From positions 1-64,000 of the forward strand of contig JBAXXL010000011.1 of assembly GCA_037127915.1 (NCBI GenBank): DNA of 64,000 bases. The letters run 5' to 3'. Below the pieces are notes generated by a model. That model saw only the letters and a list, made by a program, of their open reading frames with translations. It made no database searches and had not been told where the DNA came from. The position numbers and the translations under genes were made by a program. Shown here one piece after another: positions 18,266 through 28,704 of this stretch (the stretch's first letter is position 1; each line of letters opens with the position of its first letter). This DNA is from JBAXXL01 sp037127915. GTDB lineage: Bacteria; Bacteroidota; Ignavibacteria; Kapaibacteriales; UBA2268.

Positions 18266-19429
18266 CTACCCCAAAAATTCCTCTTCTAGTGCTCGGCAAA
18301 GCTTCTCATAATCTTCCAGTTCATTATAAGCTTGAGCTGAAATTCTGAAACGCAGTTGATTATCAAAATTAACAAACATTATTTCAATTTTATACTTATC
18401 CATAAACATTTTCTATAAGCTAAAAGTATCGGGATTTACCTTATTAAATTTTTCCGGTAAATCGCAAGTCAAAATTGTTCCTATCATTTCGTTTGGAGCT
18501 GTTGGCATTGTGTTCAGCGTTTTATATATTAATTCTCCACCGGCTAAAACTAAATTATGGTTGTGTTGGCGCAATTCAGAATCGCCAAGACTTTTGTAAA
18601 ATTCCAAAGCAGTCGGAACTGTAAGCCAAGGAACTACATTTTTTGTTGCTGTCCAAGCAAATTCCATTTGGAAACCTTGCCCATAAAAATTCGAAATTGT
18701 CAATGGATGAATTTTCTCCTGCATCGATTTTGATACGTACAAAATTGCGCACCCTTTTTGAGTATAGAGCCATTTGTGGCAATTCCCTACAAAGAAGTCG
18801 CAACCAAATGAACTGATATCCAAATCCAACATACCGGGTGCGTGTGCGCCATCTATTAGGCTTATCACTCCATTTTCTCTGCATTGCTCACACAATTCCT
18901 TGATTGGGAAAATCAATCCTGTGGCGGATGTTATATGGTCAAAAACCGCAATCTTTATTCCCGAAGTAATTTCCTTTTTCACAGCCGATATTATTTCCTC
19001 TTTCGATCGAATAGGAAACGGAATATCTACTCTAACCAATTCCACTTCAAATTTTTTACATAGATAATCTAAGGTATTATCTACTCCTGTATAGATATGA
19101 TTCGTAACTAAGATTTTATCTCCGGCTCTTAAATCGAACATCAACGAGCGTAGAACAGTTGCAACACCTGTGGTTGCATTTTCCACAAATACCAAATCCT
19201 CATTTGGAACATTCACAAAATCAGCTATTTGCTGTTTCGATTCCTGCAAAATATTGGGGTACTCTTCCATAAAAAAGCCCATTGTGTGGCTTTCAATTTT
19301 TCTTTCAATTTCTATTGCTTTGTCTAAAACACAGCGAGCCGCCGCACCAAATGAACCGTGGTTTAAGTAAGTAAACTCCGGCGACATAAACCAATTTCCA
19401 ATTAATTTTTTTCCGTATTTCATATACAT
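18266..19429 (-). pseudogene. Class V aminotransferase interrupted by in-frame amber codon
   Basis: A PLP enzyme of the isopenicillin-N-epimerase/cysteine-desulfurase superfamily. YLNHGSFGAAARCVLDKAIE opens the fold, ENATTGVATVLRSL holds phosphate-binding residues, DGAHAPGMLDLDI carries the cofactor Asp, and NCHKWLYTQKG the Schiff-base Lys. The frame stops at TAG (18415-18413) after NPDTFSL, 338 residues in. The next 48 codons continue in the same frame to a TAG at 18266 and encode a convincing family C-terminus (LRFRISAQAYNELEDYEKL). Restoring the amber to Gln gives 387 residues, the normal length. Without it the small C-terminal domain is lost. The break may be a recent nonsense mutation, a sequencing error, or a readthrough site. 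It is encoded directly upstream of nothing on its strand and follows miaA by 1 bp. Confidence 0.85.
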
Positions 19430-19430
19430 A

Positions 19431-20354
19431 TTATTTATTTGTGAAACATTTTATTATTTTTTGAGCCATTTCGGTGGGTGTACCGCTCAAATGCACCATA
19501 TTTTCATATCGCTTAAACCAAGTTGTTTGGCGTTTGGCATATCGCCGTGTATTTTTCTTCATTTCCTCGATTGCTGTTGATTTGCTCATATCCCCTTTTA
19601 AATATGCTATACATTCTTTGTAACCAACAGTATTAAGTGAATTCAACGTCGGAGGAAATCCCATATCAAGAACTCGTTGAGTTTCCTCAACCAATCCTGA
19701 TTCCCACATTATCTCGCTTCTGTAGTTAATTCTATCGTATAGTTTTTCGCGCTCGTGAGCTATATCGAAGAAATAGGGTTCAATATTCCGGTTGGTCAAT
19801 GTTCTATGCGCTGTGGATAATGGTGTTTTGTGGATTTCGAAGTATTCCAAAGCTCGGATTATACGCATAGGATTGCGATCTGCATACTTTTGAGCACTTA
19901 CAGGATCAACTTCCATTAATTCCTCATATAGTTTGTCTTTGCCGAAATCAATCAATCTTTGATTTAACTTTTCTCGAATACCGAAGCGATTATCGTTCGC
20001 ATTCGAATCATCTTCGCAAAGTCCAAAGCATAATGAATCAATATAGAGCCCGCTCCCGCCAACAACCAATGGAATAGCGTTTCGAGCATATATTTCGGAT
20101 ATAATTCGTTCAGCATCGTCGCCAAATACACCTGCACTGTAATATTCATCCGGTTCGAGAAAGTCTATCAAATGATGTTTCACCGCTGATAATTCTTCTT
20201 TATTCGGCTTAGCTGTTCCGATATCAAGATATTTAAATACCTGCCGCGAATCGGCGGATATTATCTCCACACTCATTAGATTCGCTAATTCCAACGACAC
20301 TTCGGTTTTTCCCGAAGCTGTTGGTCCCCCGATAACAATTACTTTTTTATTCAT
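19431..20354 (-). CDS. miaA: tRNA dimethylallyltransferase
   Basis: Transfers an isopentenyl group to A37 of tRNAs that read UNN codons. The P-loop GGPTASGKTEVSLELA (residues 8-23) is followed by SADSRQVFKYLDIGTAKP (substrate-binding block) and VVGGSGLYIDSLC. RIIRALEYFEIHKTPLS and TWFKRY near the end complete the family set. At 307 residues it is standard length. It overlaps the 3' end of pcm by 8 bp and is followed 1 bp later by the aminotransferase gene, so all three probably share a transcript. Confidence 0.97.
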   Translation of the reverse strand: MNKKVIVIGGPTASGKTEVSLELANLMSVEIISADSRQVFKYLDIGTAKPNKEELSAVKHHLIDFLEPDEYYSAGVFGDDAERIISEIYARNAIPLVVGGSGLYIDSLCFGLCEDDSNANDNRFGIREKLNQRLIDFGKDKLYEELMEVDPVSAQKYADRNPMRIIRALEYFEIHKTPLSTAHRTLTNRNIEPYFFDIAHEREKLYDRINYRSEIMWESGLVEETQRVLDMGFPPTLNSLNTVGYKECIAYLKGDMSKSTAIEEMKKNTRRYAKRQTTWFKRYENMVHLSGTPTEMAQKIIKCFTNK

Positions 20355-20979
20355 TTTTATTACTTATTAAAGGCACAAATCGAAATTGGTCCTTCTTTAT
20401 TATAATTACATTTCCCAATTCATCTTTTTTTACTACTTGCATAACTTGTCCATCAGATCCGCCCACAGGTATCACCATAATTCCAGAGTACGCTAATTGT
20501 TCAATAAGCATATATGGTATCTCTTTTGCGGCGGCGGTTACAATAATTCTGTCAAAAGGAGCAAACTCCGCCCAACCTTTCGTACCGTCACCTTTCAAAG
20601 TTTTTGGTGCAATTTCCAATTGTTTAAATCTCTTTTTAGCGATATCCATTAATTCATGAATCCGCTCTATTGTATAGATGTTTTTTGCTAAATTATATAA
20701 GATTGCAGTTTGATAACCGCTTCCTGTTCCAATTTCCAAAATTTTATTTTCCGGCTGTATATCCAATAAAGTGGTCATATATGCGACTGTAAAAGGCTGT
20801 GAAATAGTTTGTTCATAACCTATCGGCAATGCTCTGTCATCGTAGGAACTCTCCTCTAACTCTTTGGGAACAAATAGTTCGCGTGGTGTAACAGCAATCG
20901 CGCGGATTACCTTAGGGTCAATACCACGATTTTCAAAACTTATCAGTAAATTTTCTTTATTTATAAAATATTCTTGCAT
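20347..20979 (-). CDS. pcm: Protein-L-isoaspartate O-methyltransferase
   Basis: Repairs isoaspartyl residues in aged proteins using S-adenosylmethionine. The family blocks are present: RELFVPKELEESSYDDRALPIGYEQTIS (first half, residues 28 onward), then the SAM motif ILEIGTGSGYQTAIL and FDRIIVTAAAKEIP. The frame is open from a TTG at 21000. I chose the ATG at 20979 because GGA lies 6 nt before it and the N-terminus then matches family length (about 210 residues); ATG at 20985 is an alternative. It overlaps miaA by 8 bp. Confidence 0.93.
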   Translation of the reverse strand: MQEYFINKENLLISFENRGIDPKVIRAIAVTPRELFVPKELEESSYDDRALPIGYEQTISQPFTVAYMTTLLDIQPENKILEIGTGSGYQTAILYNLAKNIYTIERIHELMDIAKKRFKQLEIAPKTLKGDGTKGWAEFAPFDRIIVTAAAKEIPYMLIEQLAYSGIMVIPVGGSDGQVMQVVKKDELGNVIIIKKDQFRFVPLISNKNE

Positions 20980-21101
20980 ATACATTCCAATTATTGTCAA
21001 AATTACAATAAATCCGATAAATGATAAAAGTTTTTTAAAGAAAGATATGAATAAAACATAGATTTTGGATTATTCTTCGCTATTATTCAATGTTTTTTTC
21101 A

Positions 21102-21109
21102 TAATTTTG
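21102..21109 (+). promoter_or_regulatory. Candidate Bacteroidetes -7 element for M2 peptidase
   Basis: TAATTTTG matches the TAnnTTTG consensus and lies 47 bp before the start codon. A convincing -33 TTG partner at normal spacing was not found. Confidence 0.35.
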
Positions 21110-21156
21110 TTAGTTAAATTTGTAAAAATATTATTAATTATTATAAAAAGGTTTAC

Positions 21157-22878
21157 ATGAAAAAATTGGCTCTACTATTGATCTGCTTATCACTTCTGAC
21201 AATCAGTTGTGAGAAAAAGAGTAATGCCCCGACAAACGAGGAAATAGCAAAAATGGAAAAAGAATTTAAAACTTACGCTACAGCATTTGAAGACAAAGCG
21301 AAGGTAATGTACAAAGACGTCGCATTAGCTTATTTTACGGCATCCGTACAAAATACTCCTGAAAATTGGAAAAAATTGACTGATTTACAGATGAAGATGA
21401 ATGAACTTTATTCCGATAAAGCTACATTTAAGAAAGTACTGGATTTTAGAACTTTCTTCGATAACAATGGCAAATCTTACATGAAAGACTCTTTGCTTGC
21501 CCGCCAATTAGAAGTATTTTATCTTTCTTTAATTGGTAATCAAGTTGATACAGCAAAATTGAATGCTGTTTCACGCAAACAAGCCGCAATTGAAACCAAA
21601 TACGCAAATTTCAGAGCTAAAGCATTAGGCAAAGAACTTACAGATAATGATGTAGAAGATATTTTACAATCAAATAAGAACTCCAAACAATTACAAGAAG
21701 TTTGGGAAGCACACAAATTAATCGGTCCTGTTGTAGCAGAAGATATTAAAGCATTAGTTAAAATGCGAAATGGCATTGCTAAAGAATTAGGTTACACAAA
21801 CTACCATACAATGTCTTTGACACTTAGCGAACAAGATCCGCAAGACTTAGAAAAACTATTTGATGAATTGGATGTTTTAACACGTGATGCCTATGCGAAA
21901 GTAAAATCAGAAATTGATATAGTTTTAGCTAAACAAAACAAAATCAAACCAGAAGAATTAATGCCTTGGCACTATCAAAACCGTTATTTCCAAGAAGCTC
22001 CTAAAATATTTGATATTGATTTAGACAAATACTATGTAAAAAAAGATGTTGTTAAGTTGACAGACGAGTATTATACCGGCATTGGTTTCGATATTAAAAA
22101 GCTTATTGCTAATAGTGATTTATACGAAAAACCAGGCAAAAATCAACATGCTTATTGCATTGATATTGACCGCGAAGCTGGCGACATCCGCGTATTATGT
22201 AATGTTAAAAATAACACCAGCTGGATGGAGACTATGCTTCACGAATATGGTCATGCATCTTATTCATACTATCACGGAAAAGATTTACCTTGGTCATTGA
22301 AATCAGCAGCTCATACGTTCACAACAGAAGCCGTGGCTATGTTCTTCGGAAGACTTTCTACAAATCCAAATTGGATTCAAGCAATGACAGGTATTAAGGA
22401 TAAAGAAAAAGAATCTATTAGAGCTACTTGCGCCAAACAAGAACAATACCGTCAATTGGTATTCAGCCGTTGGGTACAAGTTATGTATCGCTTTGAAAAA
22501 TCAATGTATGCTAATCCTGATCAAGATCTTAATAAACTTTGGTGGGATTTAGTTGAAAAATATCAAATGTTAAAACGTCCGGCAAACCGCAATATGCCTG
22601 ATTGGGCTACAAAAATACATATAGCTACCTCACCTTGTTATTATCACAACTATTTATTAGGTGAATTACTGGCTTCTCAAATTAACTTTACAATTATGAA
22701 AGAGATTGGTAGTCAAAATCCTGAAGCTGAATCATTCGTAGGTAATAAAAAGATTGGTAATTTCTTCATTTCAAAAGTATTTGCTCCGGGAGCAAGATAT
22801 AAATGGAACGATATGATTGAACGCGCAACCGGTGAAAAACTCACACCTAAATACTATGCAATGCAATATGTTAAGTAA
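21157..22878 (+). CDS. M2 family zinc dipeptidyl carboxypeptidase (ACE-like) lipoprotein
   Basis: Peptidyl-dipeptidase of the angiotensin-converting-enzyme family, 573 residues. Residues 1-17 are a lipoprotein signal with lipobox LTISC and Cys18, so it is probably anchored in an envelope membrane. The zinc site is HEYGH at 362-366 with Glu391 in TTEAVAMFFGR as third ligand, at M2 spacing. ELMPWHYQNRYFQEAP (267-282) is a typical bacterial M2 block. It is transcribed alone: a -7-like element lies 47 bp upstream and a strong terminator follows. With the M3 enzyme at 2881 it is the second dipeptide-releasing exported peptidase in the window. Confidence 0.92.
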   Translation: MKKLALLLICLSLLTISCEKKSNAPTNEEIAKMEKEFKTYATAFEDKAKVMYKDVALAYFTASVQNTPENWKKLTDLQMKMNELYSDKATFKKVLDFRTFFDNNGKSYMKDSLLARQLEVFYLSLIGNQVDTAKLNAVSRKQAAIETKYANFRAKALGKELTDNDVEDILQSNKNSKQLQEVWEAHKLIGPVVAEDIKALVKMRNGIAKELGYTNYHTMSLTLSEQDPQDLEKLFDELDVLTRDAYAKVKSEIDIVLAKQNKIKPEELMPWHYQNRYFQEAPKIFDIDLDKYYVKKDVVKLTDEYYTGIGFDIKKLIANSDLYEKPGKNQHAYCIDIDREAGDIRVLCNVKNNTSWMETMLHEYGHASYSYYHGKDLPWSLKSAAHTFTTEAVAMFFGRLSTNPNWIQAMTGIKDKEKESIRATCAKQEQYRQLVFSRWVQVMYRFEKSMYANPDQDLNKLWWDLVEKYQMLKRPANRNMPDWATKIHIATSPCYYHNYLLGELLASQINFTIMKEIGSQNPEAESFVGNKKIGNFFISKVFAPGARYKWNDMIERATGEKLTPKYYAMQYVK

Positions 22879-22900
22879 TAACTTAAAATAAAATAATTAA

Positions 22901-22934
22901 GCCTCTAATTCGATAGTAATTAGAGGCTTTTTTT
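22901..22934. terminator. Rho-independent terminator, M2 peptidase/gatB junction
   Basis: Ten-bp arms GCCTCTAATT and AATTAGAGGC around a 7-nt loop, followed by T7 at 22928-22934. It ends the forward M2 transcript; gatB converges on it and its stop codon overlaps the T-run. Confidence 0.9.
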
Positions 22935-24378
22935 ATAGTAAATACTTCATCAGCAATTCATTAATCATTTTTGGATTGGCTTTTCCTTCAGTTTCCTTCA
23001 TCAGTTCACTAACAAAGAAGCTCATAATATGAGTGCGTCCCGATTTATATTTTTCAACCGAATCCCGATGGTCTGCAAGCACTATTTTTACAAGCTCTTC
23101 CAATATTTGAGTATCGAAATCTTGAGACAATCCTTTTTTGGCAATCACTTCTTTCGGTGGTATTCCTTTCGCTATTTCAGGAAAAATTGCCTTAGCAATG
23201 GTATTGGAAATATCATCATTAGCTACTAATTCAATCATTTGCGCCAAGTATTCAGGTTTGAGCACTAATTGAGAAGCCGACAAATGATTATCAGACAAAT
23301 AGCGCAGAACATCATTCATTACCCAATTGCTAACTAATTTGAATCTCTGTTCATCTTTTACTAATAAATAGCTACAGCATTTTTCGTAATAATCCGCTAA
23401 ATCTCTATCTTGAATAAATATTTCTGCATCATAAGCGGGAATATGATATTCATTCATTAATCTTGATTTCTTTTCCAGCGGCAATTCGGGAATCTCATTC
23501 CTTAATTCATCCAACCATTGAACTGGAATTTTTAAAGGTGGTAAGTCCGGTTCGGGAAAATATCGATAATCATTGACTTCTTCTTTGGAACGCATTACTC
23601 TCGTTATTTTTTGGTTTTCATCCCATAATCTGGTTTCTTGAATAATTTTTTCACCATTTTCGATTTGCTTGATTTGCCTTTCTACTTCATAATCGATGGC
23701 TTTTTCAATATTCCTGAAGCTGTTTAAATTCTTTATTTCGGTTTTTGTTCCAAGTTTAGTATCTCCTTTTAATCGGATTGAAACATTTACATCACAGCGT
23801 AAAGCTCCGTCTTCCATGATACCGGAGCAAATCCATAAATACATCAGTATTTGCCTGAATTGCATCAAATATTGATAAGCCTCTGAAGCTGATCGCAAAT
23901 CCGGTTCACTCACGATTTCAATTAATGGTAGACCGGCGCGATTAAAATCTAGAAGAATATCACCACAATCGTCGTAAATGGATTTACCGGTATCTTCTTC
24001 TATATGTATTCTTGTGATTCCAATTTTCTTCAAAGTACCGTCTTCGCGCTCGATATTTATATAACCATCATAACATATTGGGTCTTCGTATTGGGTGATT
24101 TGATAGCCTTTCGGCAAATCATGGTAAAAATAATTCTTCCGAGAAAATAAAGAAACTTCGCGGATTGTACAATTAGTAGCTAAACCCGCTTTTATAGCAA
24201 ATTTCACCATTCTTTCGTTTATGGTTGGCAAAGTCCCGGGATGCCCCAAACTTGTGGGAGAAGTATTTGTATTCGGAAAATCGCCGAAATTAGTAGAATC
24301 ACTTGAAAAAGCTTTGCTTTTTGTCAATAATTGAGCGTGAATCTCAAGTCCTATTACAACTTCATAGTTATCATTCAT
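22933..24378 (-). CDS. gatB: Asp-tRNA(Asn)/Glu-tRNA(Gln) amidotransferase subunit B
   Basis: Subunit B of GatCAB, which amidates mischarged Glu-tRNA(Gln) and/or Asp-tRNA(Asn). The signature VIGLEIHAQLLTKSKAFS (residues 8-25) is followed by LGHPGTLP, FSRKNYFYHDLPKGYQITQY and the DVNVSIRLKG block. The C-terminal YqeY-like tail domain spans about 330-481 and ends GKANPKMINELLMKYLL. It is full length at 481 residues. It starts 27 bp after the giant subtilase gene on the same strand. gatA and gatC are not in this window, so the complex is encoded at dispersed loci. Confidence 0.97.
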   Translation of the reverse strand: MNDNYEVVIGLEIHAQLLTKSKAFSSDSTNFGDFPNTNTSPTSLGHPGTLPTINERMVKFAIKAGLATNCTIREVSLFSRKNYFYHDLPKGYQITQYEDPICYDGYINIEREDGTLKKIGITRIHIEEDTGKSIYDDCGDILLDFNRAGLPLIEIVSEPDLRSASEAYQYLMQFRQILMYLWICSGIMEDGALRCDVNVSIRLKGDTKLGTKTEIKNLNSFRNIEKAIDYEVERQIKQIENGEKIIQETRLWDENQKITRVMRSKEEVNDYRYFPEPDLPPLKIPVQWLDELRNEIPELPLEKKSRLMNEYHIPAYDAEIFIQDRDLADYYEKCCSYLLVKDEQRFKLVSNWVMNDVLRYLSDNHLSASQLVLKPEYLAQMIELVANDDISNTIAKAIFPEIAKGIPPKEVIAKKGLSQDFDTQILEELVKIVLADHRDSVEKYKSGRTHIMSFFVSELMKETEGKANPKMINELLMKYLL

Positions 24379-24405
24379 ATTACAGACTTGTTAAAATTAC
24401 AACTT

Positions 24406-27400
24406 CTATTCTATAATGACAAATTTTTTGTATTCTTCATACTGAACTTCGGCTGTTGTGTTTGTTCCATTAACTCTGTATAAATAAATACCGGGATCGA
24501 GTATTTTTCCGTTTAAATCACGCAAATCCCATTCCACACCGCCATTTCCGTCATTTTCGGTCAAATTTGCAATAATTCGTCCATCCATAGTGATAATTTC
24601 AATTTCAGCGAACTTTGTTAAACCGCCAAAAATGGCTTTATTATCTACCGATAGTTTGATTGGCTGAGGATATACATAGGCATTGAAATTGCTTTTTTCA
24701 GAAAAAACAAACCCTAAGGTGGCACCTGGACCCACAGTCATTTTCTTACCGTTTTCCGAAACGATATTTTTTACGGTAATTGTATAATTTACACCGCGAG
24801 CGCTATTATTCCTTAATTCATTAGATAATAAAAGCATAACAGACTTCTGATTCAAGGGACTCAATCCGGCTGATGTAACAGAACCAAAGGGTTTTAGCTC
24901 ATAATTATCCAAAATTTCGCAATCTTCCTTTACTAAATCATCCGAGAAGAAGACCTCAATTAAAGTTGGCTGTAATACATTTAAATTTGTTAGAAATACT
25001 TCTTCTATTTCTGTGGTATTAGAAATGTTAAATAATGCAGAAAAACTTTCCGTTGGGGTGTCATATCTATCTTTGAAATTTTCAACATTTACAATGTATT
25101 TTCCATCAGGAACGGTTGTATTAAACGATGCGATTAGGCTTGTATCGGAGTTTAGCAAAGCACTTTCAGCTAACTTAATAAAATTACCTAATGAATCGCA
25201 CAGGCTGATTTTGCCTGATTCAATGCTATTGTGCGGCAAAAACCCGTTAAAACCAATTACCAATTCCAAAGGTTTAGAAATAACCTTTTCTATTATCATT
25301 TTATCAATAGGATGATAGAAACAGACTTCTCTTGGAACTGCAAAATCGCTCATATTTTCAGAATACGAATCGTTCATAGCGACAACTGTAAATACTGCGC
25401 AATCTGAATTAAGGTCTGTAGGTTTATGAACAATGATGCTATCATTATAAATTGGAACATTCCATATATCCACCTTATCACCTCTAATTTCACCTACGTT
25501 ATAATACTGAGCATCCGAAGATTGACCCCAATAGAGTAATGCAGTTGAATCGCTAAGCGTTACACTCATTAAATTCATTGGTGCGGCAGGCTTTTGTTTT
25601 GCTTCATTCATTTCATAAAACAAAGTTTTGTTAAAACCGCAAAATCCTATTTCATTTACGCCATTTCCATCTAAATCAGCCACTAAAGCTGTATTAGCAA
25701 GTACTGATGGGTAATGCCACACCGGCTCACACTTTTGAGTTTCTTTTTTAAAGTCAAAAACATAAAGATTTGGAAATACAGAAACTATAATGTCATCTAT
25801 TTTATCACCGCTTAAATCGCCCACAGAAATACCATTTCTGTAAGTTGCGTTTAAATTTCTTACTGTTCCTTGGCGAACACCATAGAAATAATCTTTCCAC
25901 TTTTCGGTATATTTTCCATTCTCCTTTTTTATTAACGAACAAATCCAAATTGGGTCGCCTTTTTCTCTTAAACCGTTTAATTCTTGTGTACCAAATCTTA
26001 AATGAACTATCTCGTCAATTCCATCACCATCAAAATCACCTGCTTCAAGATCCTGACTGCTCATATCTTTAGATATCGTATCGGAATATTCAAATACTAA
26101 ACCATTATTTATTTCATAAACAAACAACATACCGTATTCGTTTGCGAATGCTAATTCTTTATTGGCATCTTCATCAAAATTTCCTATCGCTGAGTTCACC
26201 CAAAGCGAAGTATTAACTCCTTCAGGCAATACTGTCTCGGATGTAACTATTTTTAGATCAGGGTCATATATGAAGAATTTTCTACTATCTGTTCCAATAA
26301 TCTCATCTCTCCCATCACCATCAACATCTACCAGATGCTCACCCCAAAATGAAAATTCCGGATTAGATTCGAAAACAGGGTGGTCAAAAATAGTTGAACC
26401 ATAAGTATTTTCGAATACTTTTGTAATTCCATAATTCACGCTTAGCATTTCGGTTTTGCCATTTCCATTAATATCACCGAAATCCTTTGGTATCCAAACT
26501 TGGTTATTGCTTGCTTCGAGTAATTCGAATTTGCCATCTCTCAAAGCATATAATTCCCCATTCCCGAACGCTAGCGAGTTTATATCATTACAAGCTACGA
26601 TTTTTTCACCCGTTCCATATAAATCAGCTGTTTTGTTTATCAAATACAAACGTTTATTTATAGAATATTTATAGCTGAATTTATCTTCATTGAAATTATC
26701 ATCTTGAAGAGAAAAACTTATGTTTTGTCTAATCGTATCCACGTTATCGTAAGCAATGGCTTCTGCTTGATAGGTTTTACCGCTAACCAATTCATCCATA
26801 AACATTATTTGGTGAATATTATCGAAGGTTAGGTAATCAGTTTTATTTTCGAAAATCTGGGAATCTGAAGATTTATATTTTAAAATAAAACTACATTTTT
26901 TATTAAAGGCTGAATTAATTAAAACCACTCTTCTGCCATTATAATATACATTCTTCTGATTGAGAGACAAAAATTTGAGTTGTTTTTCAGAAGATGTAAT
27001 ATTTATCTGCTTTCGGTGTTCTGTAGTTAAGCCATTTTTCAAATATACTTTAATAGCAATTGTAAACAACGTATCTTTTGTAATTTTTGTGGTTGAATCG
27101 TTTAATATTGTAGTATCTGCTAATTGTGAGAAATCAATAAATGCAATTTCCCCTTTAAGAATTTGCTTATTATCACCACTAATTTTAACCCATTTATCAG
27201 GAATCTTTCCCGCGCCTGCCAAAACTTCGTAATAATCGAATAATGGGTGAATAACAGATCCTGTTACATCAATTCCGTTGATTGTGTCTCTATTATACAC
27301 ACTTTCATTTTGTGGTTCTGTAATTGTAATCAAAGGCTTACCGACATAATCCAAAGCCGCGGAACAATTTAAAATACCATTTCCAAATTTCACATCCCAC

Positions 27401-28668
27401 CCGGGTTCGCCGGCGTCAGTTGCCGATGCTTTTAGAATTTCCTTAACTTCTCTCGGCGTCAAACTTTTGTTATATGATAAGAGTAATGCCACACCGGCTG
27501 TTACGTGCGGTGCCGCGGCAGATGTTCCGCTAAAAGCGAAATAACCGTTGCCGGTTTTTATAGTTAAAACATTCTGTCCGGGTGCTACTATATCAAGAAA
27601 CGACCCGTAATTACCGAATGAATATTTCCCGCCGCGTTCATTAGAACCGCCCACACATATAACTTTTTCATAATTTGATGGGTAGTGGTACTCGTAATTG
27701 TTTATATTACCTGAAGATGCAATAATGACACATCCTTTGTTATAAGCGTAATTTATTGCATCACGAATAATTTTGCTTTCGTAATAATCTCCAAATGAAC
27801 AATTTAGGACATTTGCACCATTATCTGCGGCATAAACAATTGCCGCCGCAATATCATCGGACTCACCAGTGCCTGCGGCGTTAAAGCACTTGGATGTCAA
27901 AATTCTACTATTATAGGCTATTCCTGCTATACCGGTTACGTTATTTGCTTTAGCGGCGATGATACCTGCTACCGGAGTTCCGTGATTACATTCATCTTCG
28001 GGTATTGGATCGCGTTCAATATTATCACCAAAGCTTGGTGTTAGCTCATCAACAAAATCGTAACCAATTACATCGTCGGCAAATCCATTACCATCTTCAT
28101 CTATTCCGTTTAGATCGCCAAATACTCCGTTCCGCGCTTCGGTTGAGGACCAAGGTTCAAACTGTCCTGAATGGTTTAAATCTTCTTTCTCGTTTATCCA
28201 AAGCTGACCTTTTAATTCAGGGTGCGCCCAATCAATTCCGGTATCAATAACACCAACAATTATTCCAAGACCGGTGGATTTCGCCCACGCTTTTTTGGCG
28301 TTTATTTGCTCCAAAGCCCACTGACTTGTAAGCAATGAATCGTTTGTCTGCATATCTTTATCAATTTTATAAATATAATTCGGTTCTATATACTCTATAC
28401 CGGATACATTTTTAATTATTGATTGAACTTCAGCTTCGGATAGTTTATTAACCATTAGTAAATAATAATTTTCCAGAAATTTGGTTTCTGTTGAAGATTT
28501 AAAACTATTGAAAATAGGCTTTACATTCAATCCGGACGATAACAATTGAGTTTTTTCTTTATTGGATTTCATTTTAATTATATAGGAATTATATTCGGCA
28601 AAAGTTTCGATTTTGCCGAATATCAATATAATTATCATGAACAGAGTTGTTGAAATTAAACGATTCAT
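24406..28668 (-). CDS. S8 family serine peptidase with VCBS repeats and T9SS-like C-terminus
   Basis: Secreted subtilase of 1420 residues. Signal peptide 1-24, then an I9-type prodomain (about 25-105). The catalytic triad is Asp142 (VIDTGID), His229 (NHGTPVAG) and Ser383 (SGTSAAAPHV), with oxyanion Asn321 or 322 region SSGNINN. After a spacer, six FG-GAP/VCBS-like calcium-loop repeats (DINGNGKTE, DVDGDGRDE, DEDANKE, DFDGDGIDE, DLSGDKIDD, DLDGNGVNE) make a probable beta-propeller, followed by a fibronectin-like segment. The final 90 residues (VYPQPIKLSVDNKAIFGG to KKFVIIE) resemble T9SS/FlgD-like sorting domains. Likely cell-surface or secreted protease. It precedes gatB by 27 bp and follows ptb by 36 bp, so it may share their transcript. 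Confidence 0.93.
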   Translation of the reverse strand: MNRLISTTLFMIIILIFGKIETFAEYNSYIIKMKSNKEKTQLLSSGLNVKPIFNSFKSSTETKFLENYYLLMVNKLSEAEVQSIIKNVSGIEYIEPNYIYKIDKDMQTNDSLLTSQWALEQINAKKAWAKSTGLGIIVGVIDTGIDWAHPELKGQLWINEKEDLNHSGQFEPWSSTEARNGVFGDLNGIDEDGNGFADDVIGYDFVDELTPSFGDNIERDPIPEDECNHGTPVAGIIAAKANNVTGIAGIAYNSRILTSKCFNAAGTGESDDIAAAIVYAADNGANVLNCSFGDYYESKIIRDAINYAYNKGCVIIASSGNINNYEYHYPSNYEKVICVGGSNERGGKYSFGNYGSFLDIVAPGQNVLTIKTGNGYFAFSGTSAAAPHVTAGVALLLSYNKSLTPREVKEILKASATDAGEPGWDVKFGNGILNCSAALDYVGKPLITITEPQNESVYNRDTINGIDVTGSVIHPLFDYYEVLAGAGKIPDKWVKISGDNKQILKGEIAFIDFSQLADTTILNDSTTKITKDTLFTIAIKVYLKNGLTTEHRKQINITSSEKQLKFLSLNQKNVYYNGRRVVLINSAFNKKCSFILKYKSSDSQIFENKTDYLTFDNIHQIMFMDELVSGKTYQAEAIAYDNVDTIRQNISFSLQDDNFNEDKFSYKYSINKRLYLINKTADLYGTGEKIVACNDINSLAFGNGELYALRDGKFELLEASNNQVWIPKDFGDINGNGKTEMLSVNYGITKVFENTYGSTIFDHPVFESNPEFSFWGEHLVDVDGDGRDEIIGTDSRKFFIYDPDLKIVTSETVLPEGVNTSLWVNSAIGNFDEDANKELAFANEYGMLFVYEINNGLVFEYSDTISKDMSSQDLEAGDFDGDGIDEIVHLRFGTQELNGLREKGDPIWICSLIKKENGKYTEKWKDYFYGVRQGTVRNLNATYRNGISVGDLSGDKIDDIIVSVFPNLYVFDFKKETQKCEPVWHYPSVLANTALVADLDGNGVNEIGFCGFNKTLFYEMNEAKQKPAAPMNLMSVTLSDSTALLYWGQSSDAQYYNVGEIRGDKVDIWNVPIYNDSIIVHKPTDLNSDCAVFTVVAMNDSYSENMSDFAVPREVCFYHPIDKMIIEKVISKPLELVIGFNGFLPHNSIESGKISLCDSLGNFIKLAESALLNSDTSLIASFNTTVPDGKYIVNVENFKDRYDTPTESFSALFNISNTTEIEEVFLTNLNVLQPTLIEVFFSDDLVKEDCEILDNYELKPFGSVTSAGLSPLNQKSVMLLLSNELRNNSARGVNYTITVKNIVSENGKKMTVGPGATLGFVFSEKSNFNAYVYPQPIKLSVDNKAIFGGLTKFAEIEIITMDGRIIANLTENDGNGGVEWDLRDLNGKILDPGIYLYRVNGTNTTAEVQYEEYKKFVIIE

Positions 28669-28704
28669 TTTGGGACTTATAAATTTAACAAAACAATAAC
28701 AATA

